From JASFUX01 sp050050115 (lineage in GTDB: Bacteria; Pseudomonadota; Alphaproteobacteria; Caulobacterales; Maricaulaceae): 12,460 nucleotides of DNA. A program made the translations under genes and the position numbers. Of the stretch, positions 7,082 to 12,460 are shown piece after piece (position 1 is the stretch's first letter; each line of letters begins with the position of its first letter). The DNA is taken from contig JASFUX010000089.1 in the NCBI GenBank assembly GCA_050050115.1, positions 1-12,460 of the forward strand, written 5' to 3'. The notes under the pieces were generated by a model that was not told the origin of the DNA, searched no databases, and saw nothing but the letters and a program-made list of their open reading frames with translations.

Positions 7082-7110
7082 CGCGCCGGCCGAGACGAGA
7101 GCCGGGCGCG
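7082..7110 (+). other. Intercistronic RNA stem-loop before pntAA
   Basis: CGCGCCGGC (7082-7090) pairs with GCCGGGCGCG (7101-7110) around a 10-base loop (CGAGACGAGA), leaving one G unpaired, for nine base pairs, eight of them G-C-rich and consecutive in two blocks. It is followed by GGGTTTGG, not a T-run, and ends 10 bases before the pntAA ribosome site. It could set the ratio of COX IV-like to pntAA message by partial termination or by protecting RNA ends; this is inference. Confidence 0.5.
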
Positions 7111-7134
7111 GGGTTTGGTGGGGAGGAATTCTGG

Positions 7135-8274
7135 ATGAAGATCGCCGTCCTTAAGGAGCGGCGCGACGGCGAGACGCGGGTCGCCGCGACGCCCGAGACC
7201 GTCAAGAAGATGATCGCCGCCGGCCACGCCGTCGCGATCGAGAAAGACGCCGGCGCCGCCGCTTCGATTCCCGACGTTCAGTTTACGGACGCGGGCGCGA
7301 GCATCGCGCCGGACGCGGCGGCGGCGGTTTCAGGCGCCGATCTCGTCATCAAGGTGCGCGCGCCGCTGCCCGAAGAGCTTTCGGCGATGAAGTCGGGCGC
7401 GGCGCTTGTCGGTCTTTTGGCGCCGCACGGCGACCCGGCCGCCCTCGAAGCCTACGCCAAGGCCGGGATCGACGCCTTCTCGATGGAGTTCACGCCGCGG
7501 ATCACCCGCGCCCAGTCGATGGACGCGCTCTCCTCGCAGTCGAACCTCGCCGGCTATCGCGCCGTCATCGAGGCGGCTAACGCCTACGGCCAAGCCTTCC
7601 CGATGATGATGACCGCGGCCGGAACGGTGCCGGCGGCGAAAGTGTTCGTCATGGGCGCGGGCGTTGCGGGCCTGCAGGCGATCGCGACGGCCAAGCGCCT
7701 CGGCGCCATCGTCTCGGCGACCGACGTGCGCCCCGCGGCGAAGGAGCAGGTCGCTTCGCTGGCGGCGAAGTTCGTTGCGGTCGAGGATGAAGAGTTCAAG
7801 GCGGCCGAGACCGCAGGCGGCTACGCCAAGGAGATGTCGGACGAGTACAAGGCCAAGCAGGCCGAGCTGATCGCGTCCCACATCGCTAAGCAGGACGTGG
7901 TGATCACCACCGCGCTGATCCCCGGCCGACCCGCGCCGAAGCTTGTCTCCGCCGCCATGGTCGCATCGATGCAGCCCGGCTCGGTGCTCGTCGACCTGGC
8001 GATCGAGGCGGGCGGGAACATCGAGGGCGCCAAGCTTGGCGAGGTTGTCGAGACGGCGAACGGCGCGAAGATCCTCGGTTTCGCCAACCTGCCCGGCCGG
8101 CTAGCGAAAGACGCCTCGGCGCTTTATGCGAAAAACCTGCTCAATCTGCTGCCGCTTCTGTCGTCCGAGGACGGCGCGCTTGCGCCCCATGCGGACGATG
8201 AGATCATCCAAGGCATGCAGCTGACCCGCGGCGGCGCGGTGGTCCACCCGAGCTTCGTCAAAGAGCCGGCATGA
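7135..8274 (+). CDS. pntAA: NAD(P) transhydrogenase subunit alpha part 1 (NAD(H)-binding domain I)
   Basis: A 379-residue soluble cytoplasmic subunit that binds NAD(H) and passes hydride to the NADP(H) domain of PntB; the complex couples this to proton entry (NADH + NADP+ + H+ out gives NAD+ + NADPH + H+ in). It opens with the family signature MKIAVLKERRDGETRVAATP, has RITRAQSMDALSSQSNLAGY at 122-141 holding conserved Arg, Gln and Asp of the nucleotide site, and the Rossmann motif GAGVAGLQA (174-182) with the ribose-binding Asp197 in ATDVRP. The mobile loop GGYAKEMSDEYKAKQ is at 228-242 and ALIPGRPAP at 260-268. Length and sequence agree with the Rhodospirillum rubrum-type split alpha subunit, so the short form is natural and not a truncation. 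The start has GGGAGGA at 7121-7127. The stop overlaps the next small gene in ATGATGA. Confidence 0.97.
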   Translation: MKIAVLKERRDGETRVAATPETVKKMIAAGHAVAIEKDAGAAASIPDVQFTDAGASIAPDAAAAVSGADLVIKVRAPLPEELSAMKSGAALVGLLAPHGDPAALEAYAKAGIDAFSMEFTPRITRAQSMDALSSQSNLAGYRAVIEAANAYGQAFPMMMTAAGTVPAAKVFVMGAGVAGLQAIATAKRLGAIVSATDVRPAAKEQVASLAAKFVAVEDEEFKAAETAGGYAKEMSDEYKAKQAELIASHIAKQDVVITTALIPGRPAPKLVSAAMVASMQPGSVLVDLAIEAGGNIEGAKLGEVVETANGAKILGFANLPGRLAKDASALYAKNLLNLLPLLSSEDGALAPHADDEIIQGMQLTRGGAVVHPSFVKEPA

Positions 8275-8504
8275 TGATCAACCTCGGCCGCTTCCTCATG
8301 CTCGACGGCGCGGCGGCCGCCGTGGGCGGCGCGGTGTGGTCGGCCTTGACCGAAAACATCCTCGTCGCGATCGCCGCGGACGGCATGCGCGCTGTCACCT
8401 CGAGCCTGCCGGCGCTTGTGGCGGTGGCGGGCCTGGCGCTCGTCGTCGTCGGTTGGATCGTCCTGCGAACGGGCGCGACACGCCGGGGAGCGCCGGCGGA
8501 ATGA
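8271..8504 (+). CDS. Small membrane protein inside the pnt cluster (first of three)
   Basis: A 77-residue protein starting at the ATG at 8271, or at 8274, both overlapping the pntAA stop in an ATGATGA arrangement, so translation is likely coupled. One clear membrane helix lies at about 46-66 (LPALVAVAGLALVVVGWIVL), with a weaker Ala/Gly-rich hydrophobic segment near 10-34; a basic tail (RTGATRRGAPAE) follows the helix and should stay in the cytoplasm. I do not recognise a family. Position between two transhydrogenase subunits that must assemble together suggests a role linked to the complex, but nothing in the sequence proves it. Third-position GC richness and the tight overlaps at both ends support real coding. 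Confidence 0.7.
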   Translation: MMINLGRFLMLDGAAAAVGGAVWSALTENILVAIAADGMRAVTSSLPALVAVAGLALVVVGWIVLRTGATRRGAPAE

Positions 8505-8713
8505 CCATCAGGCGCATTCTCGGATTCATTCTGACCCCCGTCGGCATTCTTGTCGGCGCATGGGTTCTCGGCGTGCTGGGCGAAGAGGACCTAACCCGCG
8601 GCGGCTGGATTACCTTGATTGTCGGCGGTGGCATGGCGTTCGCGCTGGTCGTCGTCGGCGTACGCTACCTCCTCAGTCCGTCCAAGGAACCAGACGCCGG
8701 CGACAAGAGCTGA
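8501..8713 (+). CDS. Small two-helix membrane protein inside the pnt cluster (second of three)
   Basis: A 70-residue protein whose ATG at 8501 overlaps the preceding stop as ATGA, the classic coupled junction. It begins MTIRRILGFILTPVGILVGA, giving a first helix near 7-27, then a short polar turn (GEEDLTRGG), a second helix near 36-57 and a hydrophilic tail SPSKEPDAGDKS. The basic start and charged tail suggest a hairpin with both ends in the cytoplasm. The frame is open upstream, but that region is the previous gene read in another frame. No family is recognised and no catalytic residue is evident. It is the same size class as its two neighbours, but the three share no obvious sequence identity. 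Confidence 0.7.
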   Translation: MTIRRILGFILTPVGILVGAWVLGVLGEEDLTRGGWITLIVGGGMAFALVVVGVRYLLSPSKEPDAGDKS

Positions 8714-8747
8714 GCGTCGACCGCGCGAGGCCTTCTCGTGCGGACGC
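8714..8747 (+). other. Strong intercistronic RNA hairpin within the pnt cluster
   Basis: CCGCGCGAG (8721-8729) pairs with CTCGTGCGG (8735-8743) around the loop GCCTT: nine pairs with one G-U. The stem extends outward as GCGT (8714-8717) with ACGC (8744-8747) after a 3-base bulge (CGA), for 13 pairs in all. It starts on the first base after the stop codon of the gene at 8501-8713. No T-run follows, so it is more likely an mRNA-stability or attenuation structure than a full terminator; full termination would cut pntAB and pntB from the operon. Confidence 0.6.
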
Positions 8748-8779
8748 CTTGGGCGCGACAAGTTTGGAAAGGCAGAGCA

Positions 8780-9007
8780 ATGAGCGTCTTCGCGAAGGTT
8801 CTCGCGATAGTCGTACTGATTGGAGCGATCGTCATGCTGATCTCGACAGCGGGCGGACTCGTTCAGCTGTCTCGAGAGCTTGGTGACGGCGCGACCGCAC
8901 AGCTTGGCTCCGCTTATTTGATACAGATCGCGATGGGCGCCTTCTTTGTCGTCTGCAACGTGGCGCTTGCGGTCATGGTGCTCATCGCCCCGAACAGGAG
9001 CTCGTGA
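8780..9007 (+). CDS. Small two-helix membrane protein directly before pntAB (third of three)
   Basis: A 75-residue protein. The ATG at 8780 is preferred because GGAAAGG (8766-8772) lies 7 bases upstream; the frame is open back to 8738, but that part overlaps the hairpin and would add a polar leader. Helices are predicted at about 5-29 (KVLAIVVLIGAIVMLIS) and 46-70 (YLIQIAMGAFFVVCNVALAV), joined by a polar loop (QLSRELGDGATAQLG). It ends MVLIAPNRSS, with the stop codon overlapping the pntAB start. I do not recognise a family. It is the only one of the three small genes with its own gap and ribosome site, so it may be translated at a different level from the first two. Confidence 0.65.
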   Translation: MSVFAKVLAIVVLIGAIVMLISTAGGLVQLSRELGDGATAQLGSAYLIQIAMGAFFVVCNVALAVMVLIAPNRSS

Positions 9008-9354
9008 TGACAGAGGTTCCCCTTCTCGCGGCGGTCGCCGTCAATCCGATCGTCTTTCGCTTCGCGATCTTCGTGCTCGCGGTATTCGTCGGCTACTACG
9101 TGGTCTGGTCGGTGACCCCGGCGCTGCACACGCCGCTGATGGCGGTGACCAATGCGGTCTCCTCCGTGATTGTCGTCGGCGCATTGCTCGCCGCGGCGGC
9201 GCAGGGCGTCGACCTTGGCGGCGCGGCGACCGAGCGGGCGGCGGTGTCGAAATGGCTCGGCCTCGCCGCGGTGGTGCTCGCGAGCGTCAACATCTTCGGC
9301 GGCTTCCTCGTCACCCAGAGGATGCTCGCGATGTACAAGAAGAAGCAGCGTTAG
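9007..9354 (+). CDS. pntAB: NAD(P) transhydrogenase subunit alpha part 2 (membrane domain)
   Basis: A 115-residue integral membrane subunit that supplies the alpha-type helices of proton-translocating domain II. Three helices lie at about 13-34, 43-64 and 82-103. The family signatures are clear: LHTPLMAVTNAVSSVIVVGA (40-59) at the second helix and SVNIFGGFLVTQRMLAMYKK (93-112) at the C-terminus. The size and three-helix form match the split alpha subunit of Rhodospirillum rubrum-type enzymes. The ATG at 9007 shares its A with the previous stop (TGATG); a GTG at 9004 would add one residue and is a possible alternative. It works only together with PntAA and PntB, which flank it. Confidence 0.95.
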   Translation: MTEVPLLAAVAVNPIVFRFAIFVLAVFVGYYVVWSVTPALHTPLMAVTNAVSSVIVVGALLAAAAQGVDLGGAATERAAVSKWLGLAAVVLASVNIFGGFLVTQRMLAMYKKKQR

Positions 9355-9366
9355 GAGCGGCCGCAC

Positions 9367-10761
9367 ATGAACCCCAATCTCGCCGCCCTGCTGTACCTCG
9401 TCGCAGGCGTTCTCTTCATCCTGACGCTCCGAGGGCTGTCGAGCCCGGAGACTTCGCGCCAGGGCAACATGCTCGGCATGATCGGCATGGTGCTCGCCGT
9501 GGGCGTGACCTTGTTCGTCGCGCCGATCGATCCCGCTACTCTGGGCTTCATCATCGCCGGCGTGGTGATCGGGGGCGGCTTCGGCGCTTTCCTTGCGCGC
9601 CGCATCGCCATGACCGCGATGCCGCAGCTGGTCGCCGGCTTTCACTCCCTCGTCGGCATGGCCGCGGTGCTGGTCGCCGCCGCTGCGCTCTATACGCCCG
9701 AGGCCTACGGCATCGGCCAGGCCGGACACATGCACCTTTCCTCGCTGATCGAGCTGTCGATCGGCGCGGCGATCGGGGCGATCACTTTCTCGGGCTCGGT
9801 CATCGCGTTCGCCAAGCTGAACGGCAACATGTCCGGCGCGCCGATCCTTTTGCCGCTGCGCCACGTCATCAACATCGCCATCGGCGTCGCCATCGTCGTG
9901 CTCGTCGTGATCCTGGTGCGCTCCGGCGGGGAGGCGACCTGGGCCTTCTGGGCGCTGACGGCGCTCGGTTTCTTGATCGGCGTGACCCTGATCATCCCGA
10001 TCGGCGGGGCGGACATGCCGGTGGTCGTCTCGATGCTCAACTCTTATTCGGGATGGGCCGCCGCCGCGCTCGGCTTCACGCTTGAGAACACCGCGCTGCT
10101 GATCACCGGCGCGCTCGTCGGCTCTTCGGGCGCGATTCTTTCCTACATCATGTGCAAGGGGATGAACCGGAACTTCATCTCGGTGATCCTCGGCGGCTTC
10201 GGCGGCGAGGCGGCCGCGGCGGAGGATATGGGCGACCGAACGGTCAAGCGCGGCTCGGCCGAGGACGCGGCCTTCATCATGAAGAACGCCGCCAAGGTGA
10301 TCATCGTGCCCGGCTACGGCATGGCGGTCGCCCAGGCGCAGCACGCCCTCAAGGAGATGGCCGACAAGCTCAAGGAAGAGGGCGTGGAGGTGAAGTACGC
10401 CATCCACCCCGTCGCCGGCCGCATGCCGGGACACATGAACGTGCTGCTCGCCGAGGCGCAGGTGCCCTACGACGAGGTGTTCGAGCTCGAGGACATCAAC
10501 TCGGAGTTTTCCGGCGCCGACGTCGCCTTCGTCATCGGCGCGAACGACGTGACCAACCCCGCCGCCGAGGAAGACCCCGGCAGCCCGATCTACGGCATGC
10601 CGGTCTTGAAGGTGTGGAATTCGGGCACGGTGTTCTTCATTAAACGGAGCTTGGGCTCGGGTTACGCCGGCGTCGACAATACGCTCTTCTACCGCGACAA
10701 CACGATGATGCTGCTGATGGACGCCAAGAAGATGGTCGAGGAGATTGTGAAAGCGTTGTAA
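9367..10761 (+). CDS. pntB: NAD(P) transhydrogenase subunit beta (membrane and NADP(H) domains)
   Basis: A 464-residue subunit with about nine membrane helices in residues 1-270 and a cytoplasmic NADP(H)-binding domain III at about 285-464. Residues matching known proton-path positions are His93 (GFHSLVGMAAVL, the E. coli beta His91 equivalent), Asp216 and Asn225 (GGADMPVVVSMLNSYSGW). Domain III has GYGMAVAQAQ (316-325), HPVAGRMPGHMNVLLAEA (347-364), GANDVTNPAA (391-400) and KRSLGSGYAGVDN (426-438), where Lys426, Arg427 and Ser428 should hold the 2'-phosphate of NADP. Length is normal for the family and no key residue is missing. The ribosome site AGGAG (9353-9357) overlaps the pntAB stop, 9 bases before the ATG at 9367, tying expression of the two membrane subunits together. 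Confidence 0.97.
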   Translation: MNPNLAALLYLVAGVLFILTLRGLSSPETSRQGNMLGMIGMVLAVGVTLFVAPIDPATLGFIIAGVVIGGGFGAFLARRIAMTAMPQLVAGFHSLVGMAAVLVAAAALYTPEAYGIGQAGHMHLSSLIELSIGAAIGAITFSGSVIAFAKLNGNMSGAPILLPLRHVINIAIGVAIVVLVVILVRSGGEATWAFWALTALGFLIGVTLIIPIGGADMPVVVSMLNSYSGWAAAALGFTLENTALLITGALVGSSGAILSYIMCKGMNRNFISVILGGFGGEAAAAEDMGDRTVKRGSAEDAAFIMKNAAKVIIVPGYGMAVAQAQHALKEMADKLKEEGVEVKYAIHPVAGRMPGHMNVLLAEAQVPYDEVFELEDINSEFSGADVAFVIGANDVTNPAAEEDPGSPIYGMPVLKVWNSGTVFFIKRSLGSGYAGVDNTLFYRDNTMMLLMDAKKMVEEIVKAL

Positions 10762-10765
10762 GCCT

Positions 10766-10780
10766 TGGCGCTCCTCGCCA
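10766..10780 (+). terminator. Small stem-loop after pntB
   Basis: TGGCG (10766-10770) and CGCCA (10776-10780) form a 5-pair stem with the loop CTCCT, 5 bases after the pntB stop. No T-run follows. It could mark weak termination, but read-through into the hydrolase gene 67 bases downstream is plausible. Confidence 0.22.
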
Positions 10781-10812
10781 CATTCGGGTCCAGCATCTGG
10801 CCTAGCGAACGC

Positions 10813-10820
10813 GGAGGAGG
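10813..10820 (+). promoter_or_regulatory. Strong Shine-Dalgarno selecting a TTG start
   Basis: GGAGGAGG lies 8 bases before the TTG at 10829. No ATG or GTG occurs in a position that fits both this site and the N-terminal hydrophobic segment of the hydrolase, so it decides the start. A near-perfect site may compensate for the poor TTG initiator. Confidence 0.7.
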
Positions 10821-10828
10821 CTTGGCCC

Positions 10829-11647
10829 TTGAAACGCATCCTCGCCATCGCCGCGCTCGTGCTCGTTGCGCTCTACGTTTCCGCATGCGGCGTGCTCGTC
10901 GCGTTTCAAAACCAGCTCATCTACCACCCTTCGGACGAAATCGTTCCGCCGATGCGCGACGACACGTCCGAAGTCATCGTCGTGACGGCGGACGGAGAGA
11001 GCCTGCGCGCCTGGTGGCGGCCGCCCGATCCTGACCAGTCGCCGAGCGCGCCGGTGTTTCTCTACCTTGGCGGCAACGCCGAGCGGCCCGAGCACTCCGA
11101 GGGACGCATCCGCCGCGTCGCCGAGCACGGGGCCGGCTACCTCGTCGTCGCCTACCGCGGCTACGGCGGCTCGACCGGCCGGCCGAGCGAGGCGGGCCTG
11201 CACGCCGACGCGCGCGCGGCCTACGACTGGCTGCTCGACCAGGGCGTCGCGCCGACAGATCTCGTCATCCACGGCTTTTCGCTGGGCTCGGGCGTGGCGA
11301 GCCGGCTCGCCGCCGACCGGCAGGCGCGGGCGTTGATCCTCGAAGCGCCGTTCACGGCGCTCGACGACTTGATCGTCGACCGCGCACCGGTGGTGCTGCC
11401 CTGGCGGCCGTTCATTCGCGACAGCTATCGCACGCGCGACTGGATCGGGGACGTCGACGAGCCGATCTTGATCCTCCACGGCGACGCGGACACGGTCATT
11501 CCGTTTGCGCACGGTCAGGAGCTGGCGCGGCTCGCCGGCGCGCAGTTCGAGCCGATGCCCGGCTCGGACCACGCCACCCTCACGGTCGACGGGGCCTACG
11601 AGCACATCTGGGCCTTTCTCGGCGAGGCGGGCGCGCCTTCGCCTTAG
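10829..11647 (+). CDS. Membrane-anchored or lipoprotein alpha/beta hydrolase (COG1073/BEM46-like)
   Basis: A 272-residue hydrolase with an N-terminal hydrophobic segment at 4-26, followed by FQNQLIYHPSD, the usual entry of the BEM46/ABHD13-like hydrolases, in which the catalytic domain is tethered to the membrane. Motifs: oxyanion region YLGGNAE (79-85), YRGYGGSTGRPSEAG (109-123), nucleophile Ser151 in HGFSLGSG (148-155), acid Asp221 in LHGDADTVIPF, and catalytic His248 in GSDHATL. All triad positions are present. VSAC at 17-20 fits a lipobox, so the enzyme could be a lipoprotein attached at Cys20 rather than a TM-anchored one; hydrolases of this group are often simply TM-anchored. It starts at TTG (see the ribosome site) and may be read through from the pnt cluster. 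Substrate unknown, perhaps an acyl ester or thioester. Confidence 0.9.
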   Translation: MKRILAIAALVLVALYVSACGVLVAFQNQLIYHPSDEIVPPMRDDTSEVIVVTADGESLRAWWRPPDPDQSPSAPVFLYLGGNAERPEHSEGRIRRVAEHGAGYLVVAYRGYGGSTGRPSEAGLHADARAAYDWLLDQGVAPTDLVIHGFSLGSGVASRLAADRQARALILEAPFTALDDLIVDRAPVVLPWRPFIRDSYRTRDWIGDVDEPILILHGDADTVIPFAHGQELARLAGAQFEPMPGSDHATLTVDGAYEHIWAFLGEAGAPSP

Positions 11648-11666
11648 GTCCGCCGGCTTGATCTGA

Positions 11667-11789
11667 GGGGCGCCCCATCTTGCGGCGTGAACCGGCCGTT
11701 TACCCTTAATAGACTGATTTTTATCTGTTTTGGGGCCAGATCGAATATCTCCTGTTCTCTCTTTGAGCGCAGGATCGACGGAATCCTGT
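11667..11789 (+). promoter_or_regulatory. AT-rich leader with palindrome and hairpin before the small membrane protein
   Basis: The 189-base gap after the hydrolase holds three structures. GGGGCGCCCC (11667-11676) is a perfect palindrome that could form a GGG/CCC hairpin ending the hydrolase message, though no T-run follows. From about 11699 to 11760 the composition turns AT-rich (TTTACC at 11699-11704, TTAATAG, a run of five T, TTATCTG), which is the likely promoter of the next gene. TTTACC and TATCTG (11722-11727) are 17 bases apart but match the consensus poorly. CAGGAT (11770-11775) and ATCCTG (11783-11788) then form a 6-pair hairpin with a 7-base loop in the presumed leader. Confidence 0.35.
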
Positions 11790-11836
11790 CGGCTGTCCGT
11801 GTGACGCAAGGAAGAGGACGTGAAGGGGAAGGACCG

Positions 11837-12115
11837 GTGAAGCACGCTTGGGGCATGGCGCTGAAGCTGGCGGGCGATCTGGTGTTGCTCGCCACGATCT
11901 TCTTCGCCGCGTTTGTCGCGTTCGTGCGCTTCGCGCACATCGAGGCGCCCGGGGAGCTGGATTTCCTCGTGGAAGCCGGCGACTGGCTGACGCGCGAGTT
12001 CGGCCCCGGCTGGTGGGCGCTGCTGCTCGGTCTCGGCGCGGTGATCGGTTGGTGGGTCTCGGGCCTGGGCAAGGCCATGGTCCGCAAAACCGAAAAGCAC
12101 TGGGACCGACGCTAG
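11837..12115 (+). CDS. Small two-helix membrane protein, hypothetical
   Basis: A 92-residue protein with the GTG at 11837 taken as start because AAGGGGAAGGA lies directly upstream (11823-11833). An ATG at 11855 is an in-frame alternative that would remove six residues. The frame runs open to an ATG at 11687, but that stretch is AT-rich, has promoter-like and hairpin features and encodes a Cys/Arg-rich sequence unlike the rest, so it is judged a leader. Helices lie near 10-32 (LAGDLVLLATIFFAAFVAFV) and 57-77 (PGWWALLLGLGAVIGWWVSG); between them is a short acidic periplasmic-type loop (EAPGELDFLVEAGDWLTREF). The basic tail KAMVRKTEKHWDRR should be cytoplasmic. No family is recognised. It ends 13 bases from the convergent zinc-finger gene. 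Confidence 0.72.
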   Translation: MKHAWGMALKLAGDLVLLATIFFAAFVAFVRFAHIEAPGELDFLVEAGDWLTREFGPGWWALLLGLGAVIGWWVSGLGKAMVRKTEKHWDRR

Positions 12116-12128
12116 GACGACAATCGCC

Positions 12129-12460
12129 TCATTGCGCGCACGCCGCGCATTGCGGCGCGGCCGGGTCGATGCTCAGCCGGTCCGCAGAGATCGCTTCGCC
12201 GCAAGTCACGCACCAGCCGTATTCGCCCGCGTCTAGCCGCGCGAGCGCCGCGTCGATGCGCTTGATCTCGCCGGCGCGGCGCGCTTCGGCGGCCTTGGCC
12301 ATCGCCTGGACCTGCATCGAATCGAGACGCGACAGCCGGCCGACCGATTGCTGATCCAGCTCGACCGGCTTGCGGTCCTCCGCCGCGCCCTCGCTCAAGG
12401 CGACCAGCTCGGCGCGGCGCGCTTCGAGCAGCCTCCTGATCTCGGCGTCGTTGTCGGCCA
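12129..12460 (-). CDS. DksA/TraR-type C4 zinc-finger protein (start codon at window edge)
   Basis: The minus-strand frame is open from the TGA at 12131-12129 to the right edge, showing 109 complete residues. The last two window bases supply TG of the next codon, and the protein then reads ADNDAEIRRLLEARRAEL, so the missing base very probably completes the start codon and the full protein is about 110 residues. Residues 5-75 are helical and charged, suiting a coiled coil; VELDQQSVGRLSRLDSMQVQ (33-52) is typical of short members of this family. The C4 zinc site is Cys84, Cys87, Cys105 and Cys108 (CVTC, 17 residues, CAAC). Family members bind RNA polymerase through its secondary channel and adjust transcription, but short members like this are mostly untested. 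It is convergent with the gene at 11837. Proposed cytoplasmic regulator; target genes unknown. Confidence 0.9.
   Translation of the reverse strand, partial: ADNDAEIRRLLEARRAELVALSEGAAEDRKPVELDQQSVGRLSRLDSMQVQAMAKAAEARRAGEIKRIDAALARLDAGEYGWCVTCGEAISADRLSIDPAAPQCAACAQ

Noticed and set aside
7135..9354. A broken or frameshifted single pntA gene
   Set aside because: The two-part alpha subunit is the natural form in many alphaproteobacteria, both parts are complete with their own starts, and three intact ORFs lie between them, so this is not a pseudogene.
8914..10848. 644-codon minus-strand ORF antisense to pntAB and pntB
   Set aside because: It is His/Arg/Asp-rich with no domain-like pattern and arises from the codon bias of the real genes on the plus strand. 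PntAB and PntB are unmistakable in their own frames.
10802..12100. 432-codon minus-strand ORF over the second hydrolase and the small membrane gene
   Set aside because: Composition is that of an antisense shadow in GC-rich DNA. The plus-strand hydrolase has a full catalytic triad.
1..12460. CRISPR array, tRNA, rRNA, insertion sequence, toxin-antitoxin pair or defence system
   Set aside because: I found no spaced direct repeats, no tRNA-like cloverleaf, no transposase or integrase motif and no nuclease or toxin signature in any plausible frame.

Overview
The window is GC-rich, tightly packed DNA from an alphaproteobacterium, most likely a Hyphomonadaceae/Maricaulales-type marine lineage. This is inferred from three things: a three-gene proton-translocating transhydrogenase (pntAA, pntAB, pntB); the gene in front of it, an aa3-type cytochrome oxidase subunit IV-like protein, a mainly alphaproteobacterial family; and several conserved hypothetical proteins that look like those lineages. 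No rRNA, tRNA, CRISPR array, insertion sequence or phage gene was seen. No gene-free stretch exceeds 300 bases.

Layout. (1) 1-534, minus strand: the start of a secreted protein of unknown function, cut by the left edge. It is divergent from (2) 705-5090, a three-gene ABC export operon: ATPase, 8-TM duplicated FtsX permease, HlyD-like adaptor. The gap between them carries a clean inverted repeat (638-659) that may be an operator. (3) 5205-5573, a small polytopic membrane protein behind an AT-rich repeat-like element, then 5632-6639, an alpha/beta hydrolase. (4) 6768-10761, the bioenergetic cluster: COX IV-like protein, pntAA, three tiny uncharacterised membrane proteins, pntAB, pntB. (5) 10829-11647, a membrane-anchored or lipoprotein alpha/beta hydrolase with a TTG start behind a very strong Shine-Dalgarno. 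(6) 11837-12115, a small two-TM protein. (7) 12129-12460, minus strand and convergent: a DksA/TraR-type zinc-finger protein whose start codon lies at the right edge.

How the genes work together. PntAA (NAD(H) domain), PntAB (membrane helices) and PntB (membrane helices plus NADP(H) domain) form one enzyme that uses the proton gradient to drive hydride transfer from NADH to NADP+. The ABC operon encodes a complete inner-membrane pump with a periplasmic adaptor but no outer-membrane channel in view. The least explained part is 8271-9007, where three overlapping or closely spaced genes for 70-77 residue membrane proteins separate pntAA from pntAB. Stable RNA hairpins sit in the only two sizeable gaps inside the pnt cluster (7082-7110 and 8714-8747). 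This is the best candidate here for something undescribed, although most of the window is ordinary housekeeping DNA.
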